Part shown: piece by piece, positions 23,861 to 32,252 of the stretch | Numbering within the stretch: the first letter of the stretch is position 1 | Layout: every line of letters starts with the position of its first letter | From: an uncultured bacterium | GTDB taxonomy: Bacteria; Bacillota; Clostridia; Lachnospirales; Lachnospiraceae | Direction: 5' to 3' | Length of the DNA: 32,252 nt | NCBI GenBank assembly: GCA_947651225.1 | Contig: CANSYK010000039.1 | Location: forward strand, 1-32,252 | The notes under the pieces: model-generated | Seen by the model: only the letters and a program-made list of their open reading frames with translations | The model's database searches: none | Told to the model about the DNA's origin: nothing | Program-made: the position numbers and the translations under genes

Positions 23861-24529
23861 TTGAAAAAAATAGCAATCATTGAAGATGATACCGATATTC
23901 GCAACATGATAATAAAGTTTCTGATAAACCAAAATTATGAAGTGTATTCTGCTTCAAATGGAAAAGAGGGAATAGACTTATGCCAGAAATTTTTACCAAA
24001 CCTTATCATTTTAGATTTAATGCTGCCAATCCTAAGTGGCGATAGTGTGATAAAGCAATTAAGGACATTTACAGATATTCCTGTAATTGTTGTATCAGCA
24101 AAAACAATGGTACAATCCAAAATAGATTTACTGCGTTTGGGAGCAGATGACTATATGACAAAACCTTTTGACCTTTTTGAGTTACTTGCAAGAATTGAGG
24201 CTAATTTAAAAAGAAGTGTAACTGCTCCACAAAAAGCGGATATTTATTTAAAGTATAAGGATATTGAAATCGAAAATTGTAATGCATATATAAAAGGAAC
24301 CTTTGTACAATTTACAGCAACAGAATTATCAATTTTAATACTTCTGTTACAATATCCGCAAAAAATTTTTTCAAAACAAAATCTCTATGAATCTATCTGG
24401 CAAGAAGAATATGCCTATGATAGTGATACGATCAACACGCATATAAGCAACATTCGTAAAAAAATAAAAAAGCATACGGATACCGAATATATAGAAACCG
24501 TGTGGGGGATTGGATATAAATTGAAATAA
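23861..24529 (+). CDS. OmpR/PhoB-family response regulator
   Basis: The 222-residue protein starts at TTG, supported by GGAGGA eight bases upstream. The receiver has IIEDD, the phospho-Asp in LIILDLMLP, and DYMTKPFDLFELLARIEA. The winged-helix domain has FTATELSILILLLQYPQKIFSKQNLYESIW and the recognition/wing part INTHISNIRKKI...YIETVWGIGYKLK. It probably pairs with the histidine kinase at 26405 to control the ABC transporter genes between them. The coding sequence is strikingly A/T-rich compared with the adjacent GlnA-like operon. Confidence 0.93.
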   Translation: MKKIAIIEDDTDIRNMIIKFLINQNYEVYSASNGKEGIDLCQKFLPNLIILDLMLPILSGDSVIKQLRTFTDIPVIVVSAKTMVQSKIDLLRLGADDYMTKPFDLFELLARIEANLKRSVTAPQKADIYLKYKDIEIENCNAYIKGTFVQFTATELSILILLLQYPQKIFSKQNLYESIWQEEYAYDSDTINTHISNIRKKIKKHTDTEYIETVWGIGYKLK

Positions 24530-24593
24530 TTTTCATTCCTTTAGATTTTTTTTAGATTTGAATTGTAAATTAGCATGGAAAGGAGTTGATAAA

Positions 24594-25511
24594 ATGCCAG
24601 AGATTATATGTCAGACAACAGAACTTTGTAAAAATTACAAAAATTTCCATGTATTACAAAATGTTAATCTTTCTATTAACCGAGGAGAAATATACGGGTT
24701 AATTGGCGAAAACGGCGCAGGAAAATCCACCCTGATCCGTATATTAACAGGATTAGCATTTAAAAGCAGCGGTATCATTACTCTGTTCGGAAAAACAGAA
24801 AATTTGCAACATGAACGTGGCAAAATTGGCTGTACTGTTGAAATGCCCGCATTGTATAAAGATATGACTGCGAAACAAAATTTAGAGATACAGCGGGTAC
24901 AGCGAGGGATTCCAGACAAAAAATGTATCTCAAAAACATTAGAACTTGTCGGACTTAATAATACGAAAGGGAAGAAAGTAAATAACTTTTCTCTGGGAAT
25001 GAAACAGCGTTTAGCATTAGCTGTTGCACTTCTGGGAGAGCCGGAATTTCTAATATTAGATGAACCTGTCAATGGGTTAGACCCAACAGGTATTATTGAG
25101 CTTAGAGAACTGCTAAAAAAGTTAGCACGGGAAAACCATGTAACTATTTTGATTTCAAGCCATATTTTAAGTGAACTAAACCAACTGGCAACTTGTTATG
25201 GCTTTTTACATCATGGTAAACTACTTAAGCAAATTACGGCTAAAGAGTTAAATGAAGAATGTAAGCGGCATATCAAACTGAAAACAGATGATACAAAACG
25301 AACTGTTACTGTTTTGGAAGAACAATTAAAATTCAAAAACTTTTCTATCTATCCAGACAATTATATAAGAATATATGAGAAACTGGAAGAAACACATACT
25401 ATTTCAAAAACGCTTTCTTCTAATGGCATTGTAGTTGAAGAAATATCTGTACAGGGAGAAGAATTAGAAACGTATTTTGAAAATCTAATAGGAGGTGGCA
25501 AATATGTTTAA
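24594..25511 (+). CDS. ABC transporter ATP-binding protein (BcrA/lantibiotic-immunity type)
   Basis: The start at 24594 follows AAAGGAG by eight bases. The 305-residue protein has Walker A GENGAGKST, signature NNFSLGMKQRLALAVAL, Walker B FLILDEPVNGLDP and the switch histidine in ISSHILSE. A C-terminal domain of about 85 residues resembles those of BcrA-like proteins. With the permease it would export or expel a membrane-active peptide antibiotic, giving resistance or immunity. The substrate is inferred only from the cassette type. Its end overlaps the permease start by eight bases. Confidence 0.9.
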   Translation: MPEIICQTTELCKNYKNFHVLQNVNLSINRGEIYGLIGENGAGKSTLIRILTGLAFKSSGIITLFGKTENLQHERGKIGCTVEMPALYKDMTAKQNLEIQRVQRGIPDKKCISKTLELVGLNNTKGKKVNNFSLGMKQRLALAVALLGEPEFLILDEPVNGLDPTGIIELRELLKKLARENHVTILISSHILSELNQLATCYGFLHHGKLLKQITAKELNEECKRHIKLKTDDTKRTVTVLEEQLKFKNFSIYPDNYIRIYEKLEETHTISKTLSSNGIVVEEISVQGEELETYFENLIGGGKYV

Positions 25512-26343
25512 TCAGTTAAAGTCTGAATTTCTCAAATTGAAATATTCTAAGCTCTTTATAGCAGTCCCAATTCTTCTTTTTGTAGGTTTGGCTTTATACG
25601 GAAGTTTCAGCCTGTCCTCAGGGGGAACACAGCTATTTGTTTCAGAGGGGGATGAAGAAACAAATGCTGCCATACAAGGTATGATTGGTTTTTTTGCCTT
25701 TACATTTGAAAACATTGATACTCCTAAATTTAACGAAATTATGCAATCCTGTATATCCTGCAATGTGTTTCTCTGGATTGTTGCCCTCATTTTAACGATA
25801 CAATTTTTCTGTTATGATTACTCTGCAGGCACAATTAAACTCCCTATTGCGTATGGAATAGGCAGAGTAAAAGTTTACTTTGCGAAAGTTATTGTTATTG
25901 TCTTATATAATGCAATCTGCTACTTTTTATTCAATGTCATTACGCTATGTTTTACTTGTTTACAGATTGGATATACCCCCAATATAACAGAACTGATACA
26001 ATATTTAAGTTATATCGGATTGGATTTTTTAGTAATGATTTCCTTTATTTTACTTTGCATTACGATATCTATCTGTTTGAAAAATACTGGTATCATCGCA
26101 ACAGTCATGTGTTTGTTTACTTTAGGTGGTGCAGTAATTTATACTGGAATATGGCAAAATTTTCACAGTCACACAATACTAAAATATTTAGTCTGGCTCA
26201 ATCCATTATACTATTGGATGAATATGGGAACTTTTCGGCTTGAATATGGGCTGATCAATGAAATAATCGTATACTTTGTTTTCGGACTATTATTTTTGCT
26301 GCCCTTGTCTGTTATACTTGCCAGAAAACAGGAGTTTAAATAA
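25504..26343 (+). CDS. ABC-2 type permease
   Basis: The start at 25504 follows GGAGG by eight bases; a GTG three codons earlier overlaps that site. The 279-residue protein has six predicted membrane segments: about 18-38, then a large extracellular loop (SSGGTQLFVSEGDEETNAAI), then around 90-110, 125-160, 170-190, 195-215 and 250-272. The WLNPLYYWMNMG stretch before the last segment is typical of this type. It is the membrane partner of the ATPase; only one permease is present, so a homodimer is expected. Confidence 0.88.
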   Translation: MFNQLKSEFLKLKYSKLFIAVPILLFVGLALYGSFSLSSGGTQLFVSEGDEETNAAIQGMIGFFAFTFENIDTPKFNEIMQSCISCNVFLWIVALILTIQFFCYDYSAGTIKLPIAYGIGRVKVYFAKVIVIVLYNAICYFLFNVITLCFTCLQIGYTPNITELIQYLSYIGLDFLVMISFILLCITISICLKNTGIIATVMCLFTLGGAVIYTGIWQNFHSHTILKYLVWLNPLYYWMNMGTFRLEYGLINEIIVYFVFGLLFLLPLSVILARKQEFK

Positions 26344-26404
26344 TTTTTGCGAAACAGATCATTTACAGGAAGTATTCTAAAATTTCCCAAAGGAGAGAAT
26401 GTTA

Positions 26405-27268
26405 ATGATTTATTTATTATTGGTTTTATTAAATATAATATTGGCATTTTCTCTTTTTTCATGGAAACGCCAAATTTGTGAAATAACAAAACAGATTAGC
26501 GAAAACAGAAAACTACGAATTTCCTTATCAAATAAACATATAGAAAAATTAGCAGGTATAATCAACGAAAAAAACGATTTAGAACGAAAAACAAAAATCC
26601 AGATTATACAGGAAAAAGAACAATGGAAACAATCTATCGCAAATATCAGCCATGATTTAAGAACCCCTTTAACATCAATCCATGGATATTTAGTGCTCTT
26701 AAGAAGTTGTGAAAATAAAGAAGAACAAGAACGCTATTTTTCTATTATTCAAGCAAAAGCAGACTATTTAACAGAGCTATTGCAAATATTTTATGATTTG
26801 TCATTGATAGATCGTGAAGATTATACTCTGGAAATTGAACAAATAGATATCAATAGAATTGTAACCGACTGTCTGATTGACAAATATAACGAACTGAAAG
26901 AACAGACACCCACTATTAAAATAGAAAATGCCCCTGTATGGATAATTGGAAATACTGTTGCCTGTAAAAGAATTATTGAAAATCTGATTACAAACGCAAT
27001 ACGGTATTCTAATGATTATATTGAAATTGTGATAGACGCAAACGGTATCTTTACAGTAAAAAACACCACATCAGAATTAAAGAATATAGATGTTAATCTA
27101 CTCTTTCAAAAATTTTATACAGTAGATACATCACGTTCTAATGGGAATACTGGTTTAGGGCTATACCTTGTAAAAGAGTTATTAAATAAAATAGAGGGCG
27201 GCATAGAGGAAATTAGTTACAAAAATAATATATTAACAATTTCTGTTTATTTTAAACGTTTCTATTAA
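26405..27268 (+). CDS. Sensor histidine kinase with minimal N-terminal membrane anchor
   Basis: The start at 26405 has AGGAG nine bases upstream; an ATG at 26399 is in frame but too close. The 287-residue protein has one short membrane segment (IYLLLVLLNIILAFSLFSW), a coiled linker, the phospho-acceptor box ANISHDLRTPLTSIHGYLVLL, the N box IIENLITNAIRYSND, and the G box GNTGLGLYLVKELLNKI. With almost no external domain it is probably an intramembrane-sensing kinase that reads the state of its ABC partner, as in bacitracin and lantibiotic systems. About 60 bases separate it from the permease. Confidence 0.92.
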   Translation: MIYLLLVLLNIILAFSLFSWKRQICEITKQISENRKLRISLSNKHIEKLAGIINEKNDLERKTKIQIIQEKEQWKQSIANISHDLRTPLTSIHGYLVLLRSCENKEEQERYFSIIQAKADYLTELLQIFYDLSLIDREDYTLEIEQIDINRIVTDCLIDKYNELKEQTPTIKIENAPVWIIGNTVACKRIIENLITNAIRYSNDYIEIVIDANGIFTVKNTTSELKNIDVNLLFQKFYTVDTSRSNGNTGLGLYLVKELLNKIEGGIEEISYKNNILTISVYFKRFY

Positions 27269-27310
27269 ACTGACACAAAAATCAGGTTTGTCAAGTAAAA
27301 GCTGCTGTCC

Positions 27311-27339
27311 TTGTTTTTTTACAACATATCCTCTATACT
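27311..27339 (+). promoter_or_regulatory. Promoter of the DegT-family gene
   Basis: TTGTTT (27311-27316) and TATACT (27334-27339) are 17 bases apart, about 70 bases before the start codon. The T-run within the spacer may also form part of a weak terminator for the kinase gene. Confidence 0.5.
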
Positions 27340-27407
27340 AATAACAAGGAACTTATTCAACAGTCATACAATTAAAAAATATATTTTACTATGAGGGAGG
27401 CTTTTAA

Positions 27408-28538
27408 ATGGAATTTCGAGATTTAAAAAGACAATATCAAAAATTGAAAATACAGATAGACGCTGTTGTCCACAATGTTCTGGACAGTACAAATTTTATT
27501 TCAGGAATGCAGGTCACAGAGCTTGAAAAACAGTTGGCAGAATATACAGGACGAAAGCACTGCATGAGCTGTGGAAACGGGACAGATGCCCTGACACTTG
27601 CTTTGATGGCTTTAGAAGTAAAAGACGGTGACGCCATATTTGTACCGGACTTTACTTTTTTTGCAACGGGGGAAACGCCTGCCTTTGCAGGAGCGACACC
27701 TATTTTTGTAGATGTAGAGGAAGACACATTTAACATGAACCCTTCTTCTTTGGAAGATGCAATTATAGCAATAAAAAAAACCGGAAAATTACTGCCAAAG
27801 GCAATCATTGCAGTAGATTTATTTGGCCAGCCGGCAGACTACGATAAAATTGAGGCAATCGCAAAAAAGTATGGTTTATTTCTTATAGAGGACGCAGCAC
27901 AGGGATTTGGCGGAAATATCTGCGGTAAAATGGCATGCAGTTTTGGGGATATCTCCTGTACCTCATTCTTCCCGGCAAAACCTTTAGGATGCTATGGGGA
28001 TGGCGGCGCAATATTTACAGACAATGACGAATGGGCAGCATTAATCCGTTCCTATCAGATTCATGGAAAAGGGGAAAATAAATACGATAACATTCGTGTT
28101 GGCATAAATTCCAGACTTGATACAATGCAGGCTGCCATATTACTGGTAAAACTTCAGGCCTTCCGGGAATATGAGCTTGAGAAAGTAAACCATGTGGCAA
28201 AAACATATACAGAACTTTTAGAAAATCTTGTTGTAACACCCGCTGTAAAGTCAGGTTATTATTCCAGTTGGGCACAATACAGTATCTTATTGCAAAGCCA
28301 GGAACAGAGAAACAGGCTACAGGCATATCTCAAGGAAAATGGAGTACCAAGCATGATTTACTACCAAAAACCAATGCATCTGCAAAATGCCTTTCAGGAA
28401 ATGGACTGTACTTATGTTGATTTAGGAGTGACAGAAAAAATTTGCCAGAGAGTATTATCATTGCCGATACATCCTTATATGGAAGAAGATGAAATAAAAA
28501 CAGTTGTTGGCTTAATCAAAAATTGTCCTGATTTCTGA
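27408..28538 (+). CDS. DegT/DnrJ/EryC1-family sugar aminotransferase (WbpE-like)
   Basis: The 376-residue PLP enzyme resembles Pseudomonas WbpE in several blocks: CMSCGNGTDALTLALMAL, FVPDFTFFATGETPAFAGATP, AVDLFGQPADYDKIEAIAKKYG, LIEDAAQGFGG, SFFPAKPLGCYGDGGAIFTDND with the PLP lysine, and HIRVGVNSRLD-like NIRVGINSRLDTMQAAILLVKL. WbpE transfers an amino group from glutamate to a 3-keto UDP-sugar acid. Such enzymes usually sit in polysaccharide clusters, but here no sugar dehydrogenase, acetyltransferase or glycosyltransferase is adjacent. GGGAGG precedes the start. It has its own promoter and terminator. The exact nucleotide sugar is inferred only. Confidence 0.88.
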   Translation: MEFRDLKRQYQKLKIQIDAVVHNVLDSTNFISGMQVTELEKQLAEYTGRKHCMSCGNGTDALTLALMALEVKDGDAIFVPDFTFFATGETPAFAGATPIFVDVEEDTFNMNPSSLEDAIIAIKKTGKLLPKAIIAVDLFGQPADYDKIEAIAKKYGLFLIEDAAQGFGGNICGKMACSFGDISCTSFFPAKPLGCYGDGGAIFTDNDEWAALIRSYQIHGKGENKYDNIRVGINSRLDTMQAAILLVKLQAFREYELEKVNHVAKTYTELLENLVVTPAVKSGYYSSWAQYSILLQSQEQRNRLQAYLKENGVPSMIYYQKPMHLQNAFQEMDCTYVDLGVTEKICQRVLSLPIHPYMEEDEIKTVVGLIKNCPDF

Positions 28539-28597
28539 TTCCACATTGATGCAGCCAGACTACTGATTTTTCGTTTTTTATGATTGATATAAAATTA

Positions 28598-28656
28598 GGC
28601 GCTTCCTTTGGTATCTGTGTTGATTGCTGCTAATACCAAAGGCAAGTGCCTTTTTG
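28598..28656 (+). terminator. Terminator after the DegT-family gene
   Basis: GGCGCTTCCTTTGGTAT pairs with ATACCAAAGGCAAGTGCC (small mismatch) and is followed by five T and GTT. The stem is long and the loop is 18 bases. Confidence 0.85.
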
Positions 28657-28660
28657 TTGT

Positions 28661-30320
28661 TTATATGGCAATTCCCGCATACTGTGTCATATACAGTTCA
28701 TAATACTTACCCTGCTGTGACAGCAACGCATCATGATTCCTCATCTAAAATCAGAATCTGGGGATCTGCCACAAAAGCACGGGCAATGGCAAGAAGCTGG
28801 CGCTGCCCCTGACTGATATTTCCGCCGGATTCACTTAACATCGTATCAAAGCCCTGTGGCAGCCGTTCAATCATTTCCCTGCACCGGCTCATCTTTACTG
28901 CTGCTTCAATTTCTTTTAAGCTGGCATCCCCATTCCCATATTTCAGATTGTTTAAAACCGTATCAGAAAATAAAACCGTATCCTGCAATACAATAGCAAC
29001 ATTTTTGCGCAGGGCGTCCCTTGAAATATCCCTTACATCTTGTTGGTTAATTAAAATTTTTCCACTATCGATATCGTAAAAACGCATAAGCAGATTTGCA
29101 ACTGTGGTTTTTCCGCTTCCCGTCGCCCCCACCAGCGCCACCTTTTTACCAGATGGAACAGTAAGTGTAAAATCTTTGAGAACTGGACTATCTGGCACAT
29201 AAGAAAACTGTACATTTTGAAAAACGACCTCTGCTTTCTCTGACTCCCTGATATCAGCGCCTGCCTTATCTTCATTATTTTCATCAAGTACCATAAAGAC
29301 ACGCTCTGCACCGGCAACTGCTGTCTGAAGCTGCCCATAGATTTGTGCAATCTCATTAATCGGGCGGCCAAACTGTTTCGCATAGACAATAAATGCTGAA
29401 ATCACGCCTACCAAAATAATTCCATTCACAGAAAAATACCCTCCAAAAACAGCAATAATAACAAAACCAATATTCCCAATGCAATTCATAACTGGTCCCA
29501 TAACACCACTGAAAATATCTGTCCTGATTCCCTCCTTTGTAAGAGAATCTGATGTTGTGCAAAATTCGTCTATTGTAACCTCCTGATGGTTGTAAGCAAC
29601 TACTGTACGGTACCCGGAAATCATTTCTTCCACAGTGCCATTCAACTGCCCAAGCAGCATCTGCCGCCTGTGTGAGAATTTACGCACCCTCTTTGAGAGG
29701 AACCTTGTAGCAAGAACGGTCAAAAATACAGTTGCAAAGCTTAAAAACGCTAACTGCCAGCAATACCACAGCATAATGGAAACCGTCCCAATCACTGTCA
29801 ACACACCCGAAAATAAGGATGGAAGTGACTGCGATACGGTTGTTGAAATATTTTCGATATCATTTGTCATACGGCTCATCACATCACCATGAGAATGTGT
29901 ATCCAGATACCGGACTGGCAAATCCATCAGCTTGCTAAAAAGCTCTTCACGCATCCGTTTGACAATCCGCTGGCTAAGCCTTGCGCTAATCAATCCCTGC
30001 AATAACTGCCCTACACTGTACAGCACATAAACAACTGTCATTAGGATAAGTGTTGCCAAAAGATTTCCGCTTTTGTTTTTTGCAATAATATCAACCGCAT
30101 TACTTTGCAGGCTCGGTGCATAAACGCCGCACAATGTTCCCAATATAACAACAACCAGCATAAAAAATACCATGATTTTTTCTTTTGCAAAAAAGGCGGC
30201 AATCCGTTTCAGCGCTGCGCCTGAATTTTGGGCGTGCTGTACTTCGGCGAAACGCTGTCCCCGGTTCATCATTCCCGGAATATTCCGTTCTGCAAGCTTT
30301 TGCTCCTTCTTTTCTTGCAT
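28661..30320 (-). pseudogene. Heterodimeric ABC exporter, catalytic half, with internal deletion in the ATPase domain
   Basis: The start at 30320 follows GGAGGG; longer readings translate the hairpin leader. The protein has an exporter membrane domain (residues about 30-330) and an ATPase domain with GATGSGKTTVANLL, the signature ISQGQRQLLAIARAF and ILILDE with the catalytic Glu. It then stops at 28731 after DEES. In the next frame, 28741-28661 encodes a normal exporter C-terminus (RNHDALLSQQGKYYELYMTQ, then YAGIAI and a stop). About 60 residues holding the D-loop and switch histidine are missing, and the join shifts frame. The simplest reading is a deletion with a short GAGG-like junction. 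Its partner at 30415 has a degenerate site, so the pump is probably dead. Confidence 0.85.
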
Positions 30321-30355
30321 AATACCCTCCATGCCGCATTTTTTGCGGCTCAATT
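30318..30355 (-). promoter_or_regulatory. Hairpin plus ribosome-site leader module (copy 2)
   Basis: The 38 bases match 15728-15765 with three mismatches: AATTGAGCCGCA, loop, TGCGGC, then ATGGAGGG and the start codon. GCCGCA/TGCGGC forms the stem. The gene it serves is unrelated to the one at copy 1. Confidence 0.65.
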
Positions 30356-30391
30356 TACAATAAGATTCGTAAAAATGCTAATATTTTTTCT

Positions 30392-30416
30392 AAAGCCATC
30401 AAAAAGCAATGGCTTT
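30392..30416. other. Small hairpin between the two exporter genes
   Basis: AAAGCCAT pairs with ATGGCTTT over a nine-base loop, touching the stop codon of the upstream exporter gene. Neither side has a proper T-run, so it is more likely a processing or stability element than a terminator. Confidence 0.35.
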
Positions 30417-32145
30417 ATGCACTTTCCTCCCCTATCTGGGAATGACAGATAGCCTGATAGATCTCACAATTTTTCCAAAGCTCCTCATGTGTCCCAACAG
30501 CAGTGATTCTTCCATGTTCCATGACAACAATCCGATCTGCCCTGCGCACTGACGCAATCCGTTGTGCCACAATAATTTTTGTGCTTTCTGGTGAAAACTT
30601 CTGCAAAGCCTCATACAGATTCGATTCTGTTTTCAAATCCAATGCACTGGTAGAATCATCAAAAATTAATATCTCTGCGGATTTCAAAACAGCCCTTGCA
30701 ATCGAAATCCTTTGTTTCTGTCCGCCAGACAGACTCATGCCACGCTCTGCGACAGGTGTGGCATAGCCACTAGATGCAGCAGATATAAAATCATCCGCCT
30801 GAGCAACTACTGCGGCTGCCCTGATATCCTCCTCTTTAGCATCCATCCTTCCCCATGCGATATTTTCCCCTATCCTGACGCTAAACAACTCACTTTTTTG
30901 CAATACAACAGCAATCTTTTCCCGCAAGGTTTTCTGGTTGTACTCCTTTACATCTACACCATCCACTAAAACGGTGCCAGAAGCTGTATCATAAAAACGG
31001 GGAATCAGATTAACCAGGGAAGTTTTTCCGCATCCAGTAGCCCCCATAATGGCAATTGTTTCGCCCTGATGTACTTTTAAATCAATATGTTCAAGAACCT
31101 TCTGCCTGGAACCGGGATAAGAAAAAGAAACGTCCTTAAATTCAATGATTCCATGAGAATCTGTATCTTGATCAAAGCTTCCGTCCTTTAACTCCGGCTC
31201 ACCGCACAACACTTCTTTCACACGTTTCCAGGAAGCATATCCCCTCGAAATATTCTGGAACAGCATCACAAGCATCAAAACTCCATTCAGAAGCTGTGTT
31301 GTATAAGTAATTGCCGCCATTATGGTGCCAGGAGTCGTTATTCCATTTCCCACATCAAAGGAGCCTGCAAGCAAGATCACCGCAACCGTCAGATACATCA
31401 ACGCATTGACAACAGGATTCATAAAAGCAAAAATAACCAATACCTTTAACTGTGTTTTAATCAGTTCATCATTTGCCTTCCCAAAGCGCAGCTTTTCATG
31501 GAACTCACGCACACAGGCTTTAATGATACGGATACCGGAAATATCCTCTTGCATAATGGCATTGACATAATCAAGCTGTGCCTGCAGCCTGGCAAACAAG
31601 GGGTTTGCTTTCCACAGGCAGAACGCCATACAGCCAACAATAAATGGAAAAACGCACAAAACAATAAACCCAAAGGTTCTATGAAGGCAGAACATAAAAT
31701 ACATACTTCCAAATGTCAAAAGAAGTGTGCGAATCATTCCCCGTACAAACTGTGATACAAAATTCTGCACCTGAGTAATATCATTTGTCACTCTTGTCAC
31801 AAGAGAATCTGTTCCAAATTTGTCAAGCTGCGGAAAAGAAAATGTCATAATATTGCGAAAGCAGTCCTTACGCATCTCATTTCCGATATTCTGCCCTGAC
31901 ATATGCACGAACACATTGTTCATCGAGCCGCAGAAACCGCCAAATAGGACAAGCAAAATCATCTGGATTCCCAGACGCCAGACCAGATTCAAATCTTTGG
32001 TACCACCATTTTCCAAACCAAGTACCCCATCATCTACAATCTGGCGCATCAGCCCTGGCTGAAGCAAATCCATCATGACCTCGCCAATCATAAATAATGC
32101 AGCAAGAACGGCATATGGCAAATACCTCTTGATATACTTCCACAT
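30415..32145 (-). CDS. Heterodimeric ABC exporter, half with degenerate ATPase site
   Basis: The 576-residue half-transporter has six membrane segments (about 1-310) followed by an ATPase domain: Walker A GATGCGKTSLVNLI, signature MSLSGGQKQRISIARAV, Walker B ILIFDDSTSALD and the switch region IIVAQRIASV. Aspartate replaces the catalytic Glu and glutamine replaces the switch His. This is the pattern of the non-catalytic half in heterodimers such as TM287/TM288. The partner is the downstream gene, which has suffered a deletion. The start has AGAGGTGA eight bases upstream. Substrates of such pumps are often drugs, peptides or lipids; none can be assigned. A group II intron end lies 53 bases upstream. 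Confidence 0.92.
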   Translation of the reverse strand: MWKYIKRYLPYAVLAALFMIGEVMMDLLQPGLMRQIVDDGVLGLENGGTKDLNLVWRLGIQMILLVLFGGFCGSMNNVFVHMSGQNIGNEMRKDCFRNIMTFSFPQLDKFGTDSLVTRVTNDITQVQNFVSQFVRGMIRTLLLTFGSMYFMFCLHRTFGFIVLCVFPFIVGCMAFCLWKANPLFARLQAQLDYVNAIMQEDISGIRIIKACVREFHEKLRFGKANDELIKTQLKVLVIFAFMNPVVNALMYLTVAVILLAGSFDVGNGITTPGTIMAAITYTTQLLNGVLMLVMLFQNISRGYASWKRVKEVLCGEPELKDGSFDQDTDSHGIIEFKDVSFSYPGSRQKVLEHIDLKVHQGETIAIMGATGCGKTSLVNLIPRFYDTASGTVLVDGVDVKEYNQKTLREKIAVVLQKSELFSVRIGENIAWGRMDAKEEDIRAAAVVAQADDFISAASSGYATPVAERGMSLSGGQKQRISIARAVLKSAEILIFDDSTSALDLKTESNLYEALQKFSPESTKIIVAQRIASVRRADRIVVMEHGRITAVGTHEELWKNCEIYQAICHSQIGEESA

Positions 32146-32198
32146 TTGATTTTCACCTCTTTATTCGTTAATTTGGGGCAGTGTTTGTCACAACCGAA

Positions 32199-32252
32199 AT
32201 CGAGTAGGAGGGGGTGACTAACCCCCGTCCTCTCACACCACCGCTCATGCGG
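32199..32252 (-). mobile_element. 3' end of a probable group II intron (domain V part and domain VI)
   Basis: Read leftward, the sequence goes CCGCATGAGCGGTGGTGTGA, then GAGGACGGGGG-TTAGTCA-CCCCCTCCTACTCGAT. The first part looks like the 3' side of domain V. The second is a domain VI-like stem (AGGACGGGGG against CCCCCTCCT) with an unpaired A where the branch point is expected, followed by a CTACTCGAT-type intron end. The rest of the intron and any maturase lie outside the window. It is inserted just upstream of the exporter gene in the same direction. Confidence 0.65.

Noticed and set aside
27275-27320. Terminator after the histidine kinase gene (CAAG...CTTG then seven T)
   Set aside because: The stem is only four base pairs with a long loop. 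The T-run is better explained as part of the promoter spacer at 27311-27339.
1-32252. CRISPR array, rRNA genes, transposase or integrase genes, plasmid or phage modules
   Set aside because: No regularly spaced direct repeats, rRNA-like sequence or recognisable recombinase translation was found on either strand.

Overview
The window looks like a chromosomal segment of a low-GC Clostridia, most likely a Lachnospiraceae gut anaerobe. This is inferred from gene content and style: a type III glutamine synthetase, an ANTAR-regulated nitrogen operon, remA in the yicC-gmk-rpoZ block, ComFB, a DUF4846 protein, strong GGAGG ribosome sites and many small palindromic intergenic repeats. I ran no search; family calls rest on motifs I recognise in the translations.

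Layout, left to right. (1) 1-4800: an HD-GYP response regulator inside a pair of 19-bp inverted repeats, then a BlaI repressor with a 673-aa BlaR1-like M56 metallopeptidase that carries an LCP (LytR-CpsA-Psr) domain instead of a penicillin sensor. Its promoter is overlaid by BlaI-type operators. Two small genes and a block of palindromes follow. (2) 4892-6457: AlaA-type aminotransferase and tRNA-Glu(CTC). (3) 6659-12084: ComFB, then a housekeeping run read leftward (yicC, remA, gmk, rpoZ, signal peptidase I, amidase) and an AI-2E family membrane protein. (4) 12236-17016: type III glutamine synthetase behind an attenuator-like leader, a DUF4846 protein and carbamate kinase. (5) 17096-23731: an operon read leftward: GlnA-like protein, ANTAR regulator, carA, carB, followed by a small coiled-coil gene. 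(6) 23770-27268: an AT-rich response regulator / ABC transporter / histidine kinase cassette of the peptide-antibiotic resistance type. (7) 27311-32252: a WbpE-like sugar aminotransferase, a heterodimeric ABC exporter whose catalytic half has an internal deletion, and the 3' end of a probable group II intron at the right edge.

The strongest candidate for something new is the nitrogen circuit. The protein at 22344-23657 has the length and fold signatures of type I glutamine synthetase but has lost five of six catalytic/metal-binding glutamates, while keeping substrate-contact arginines and histidine. It sits directly upstream of an ANTAR RNA-binding protein whose receiver domain has lost its phosphorylation site. 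The only catalytically complete glutamine synthetase here, type III at 12413-14521, has a leader with a terminator hairpin that competes with a small hairpin bearing an ANTAR-like hexaloop (A1, G4). I propose that the dead GlnA is a glutamine or nitrogen sensor that controls the ANTAR antiterminator. The M56-LCP fusion under BlaI control is a second unusual system, apparently linking a protease-repressor switch to wall-polymer ligation or its intermediates.
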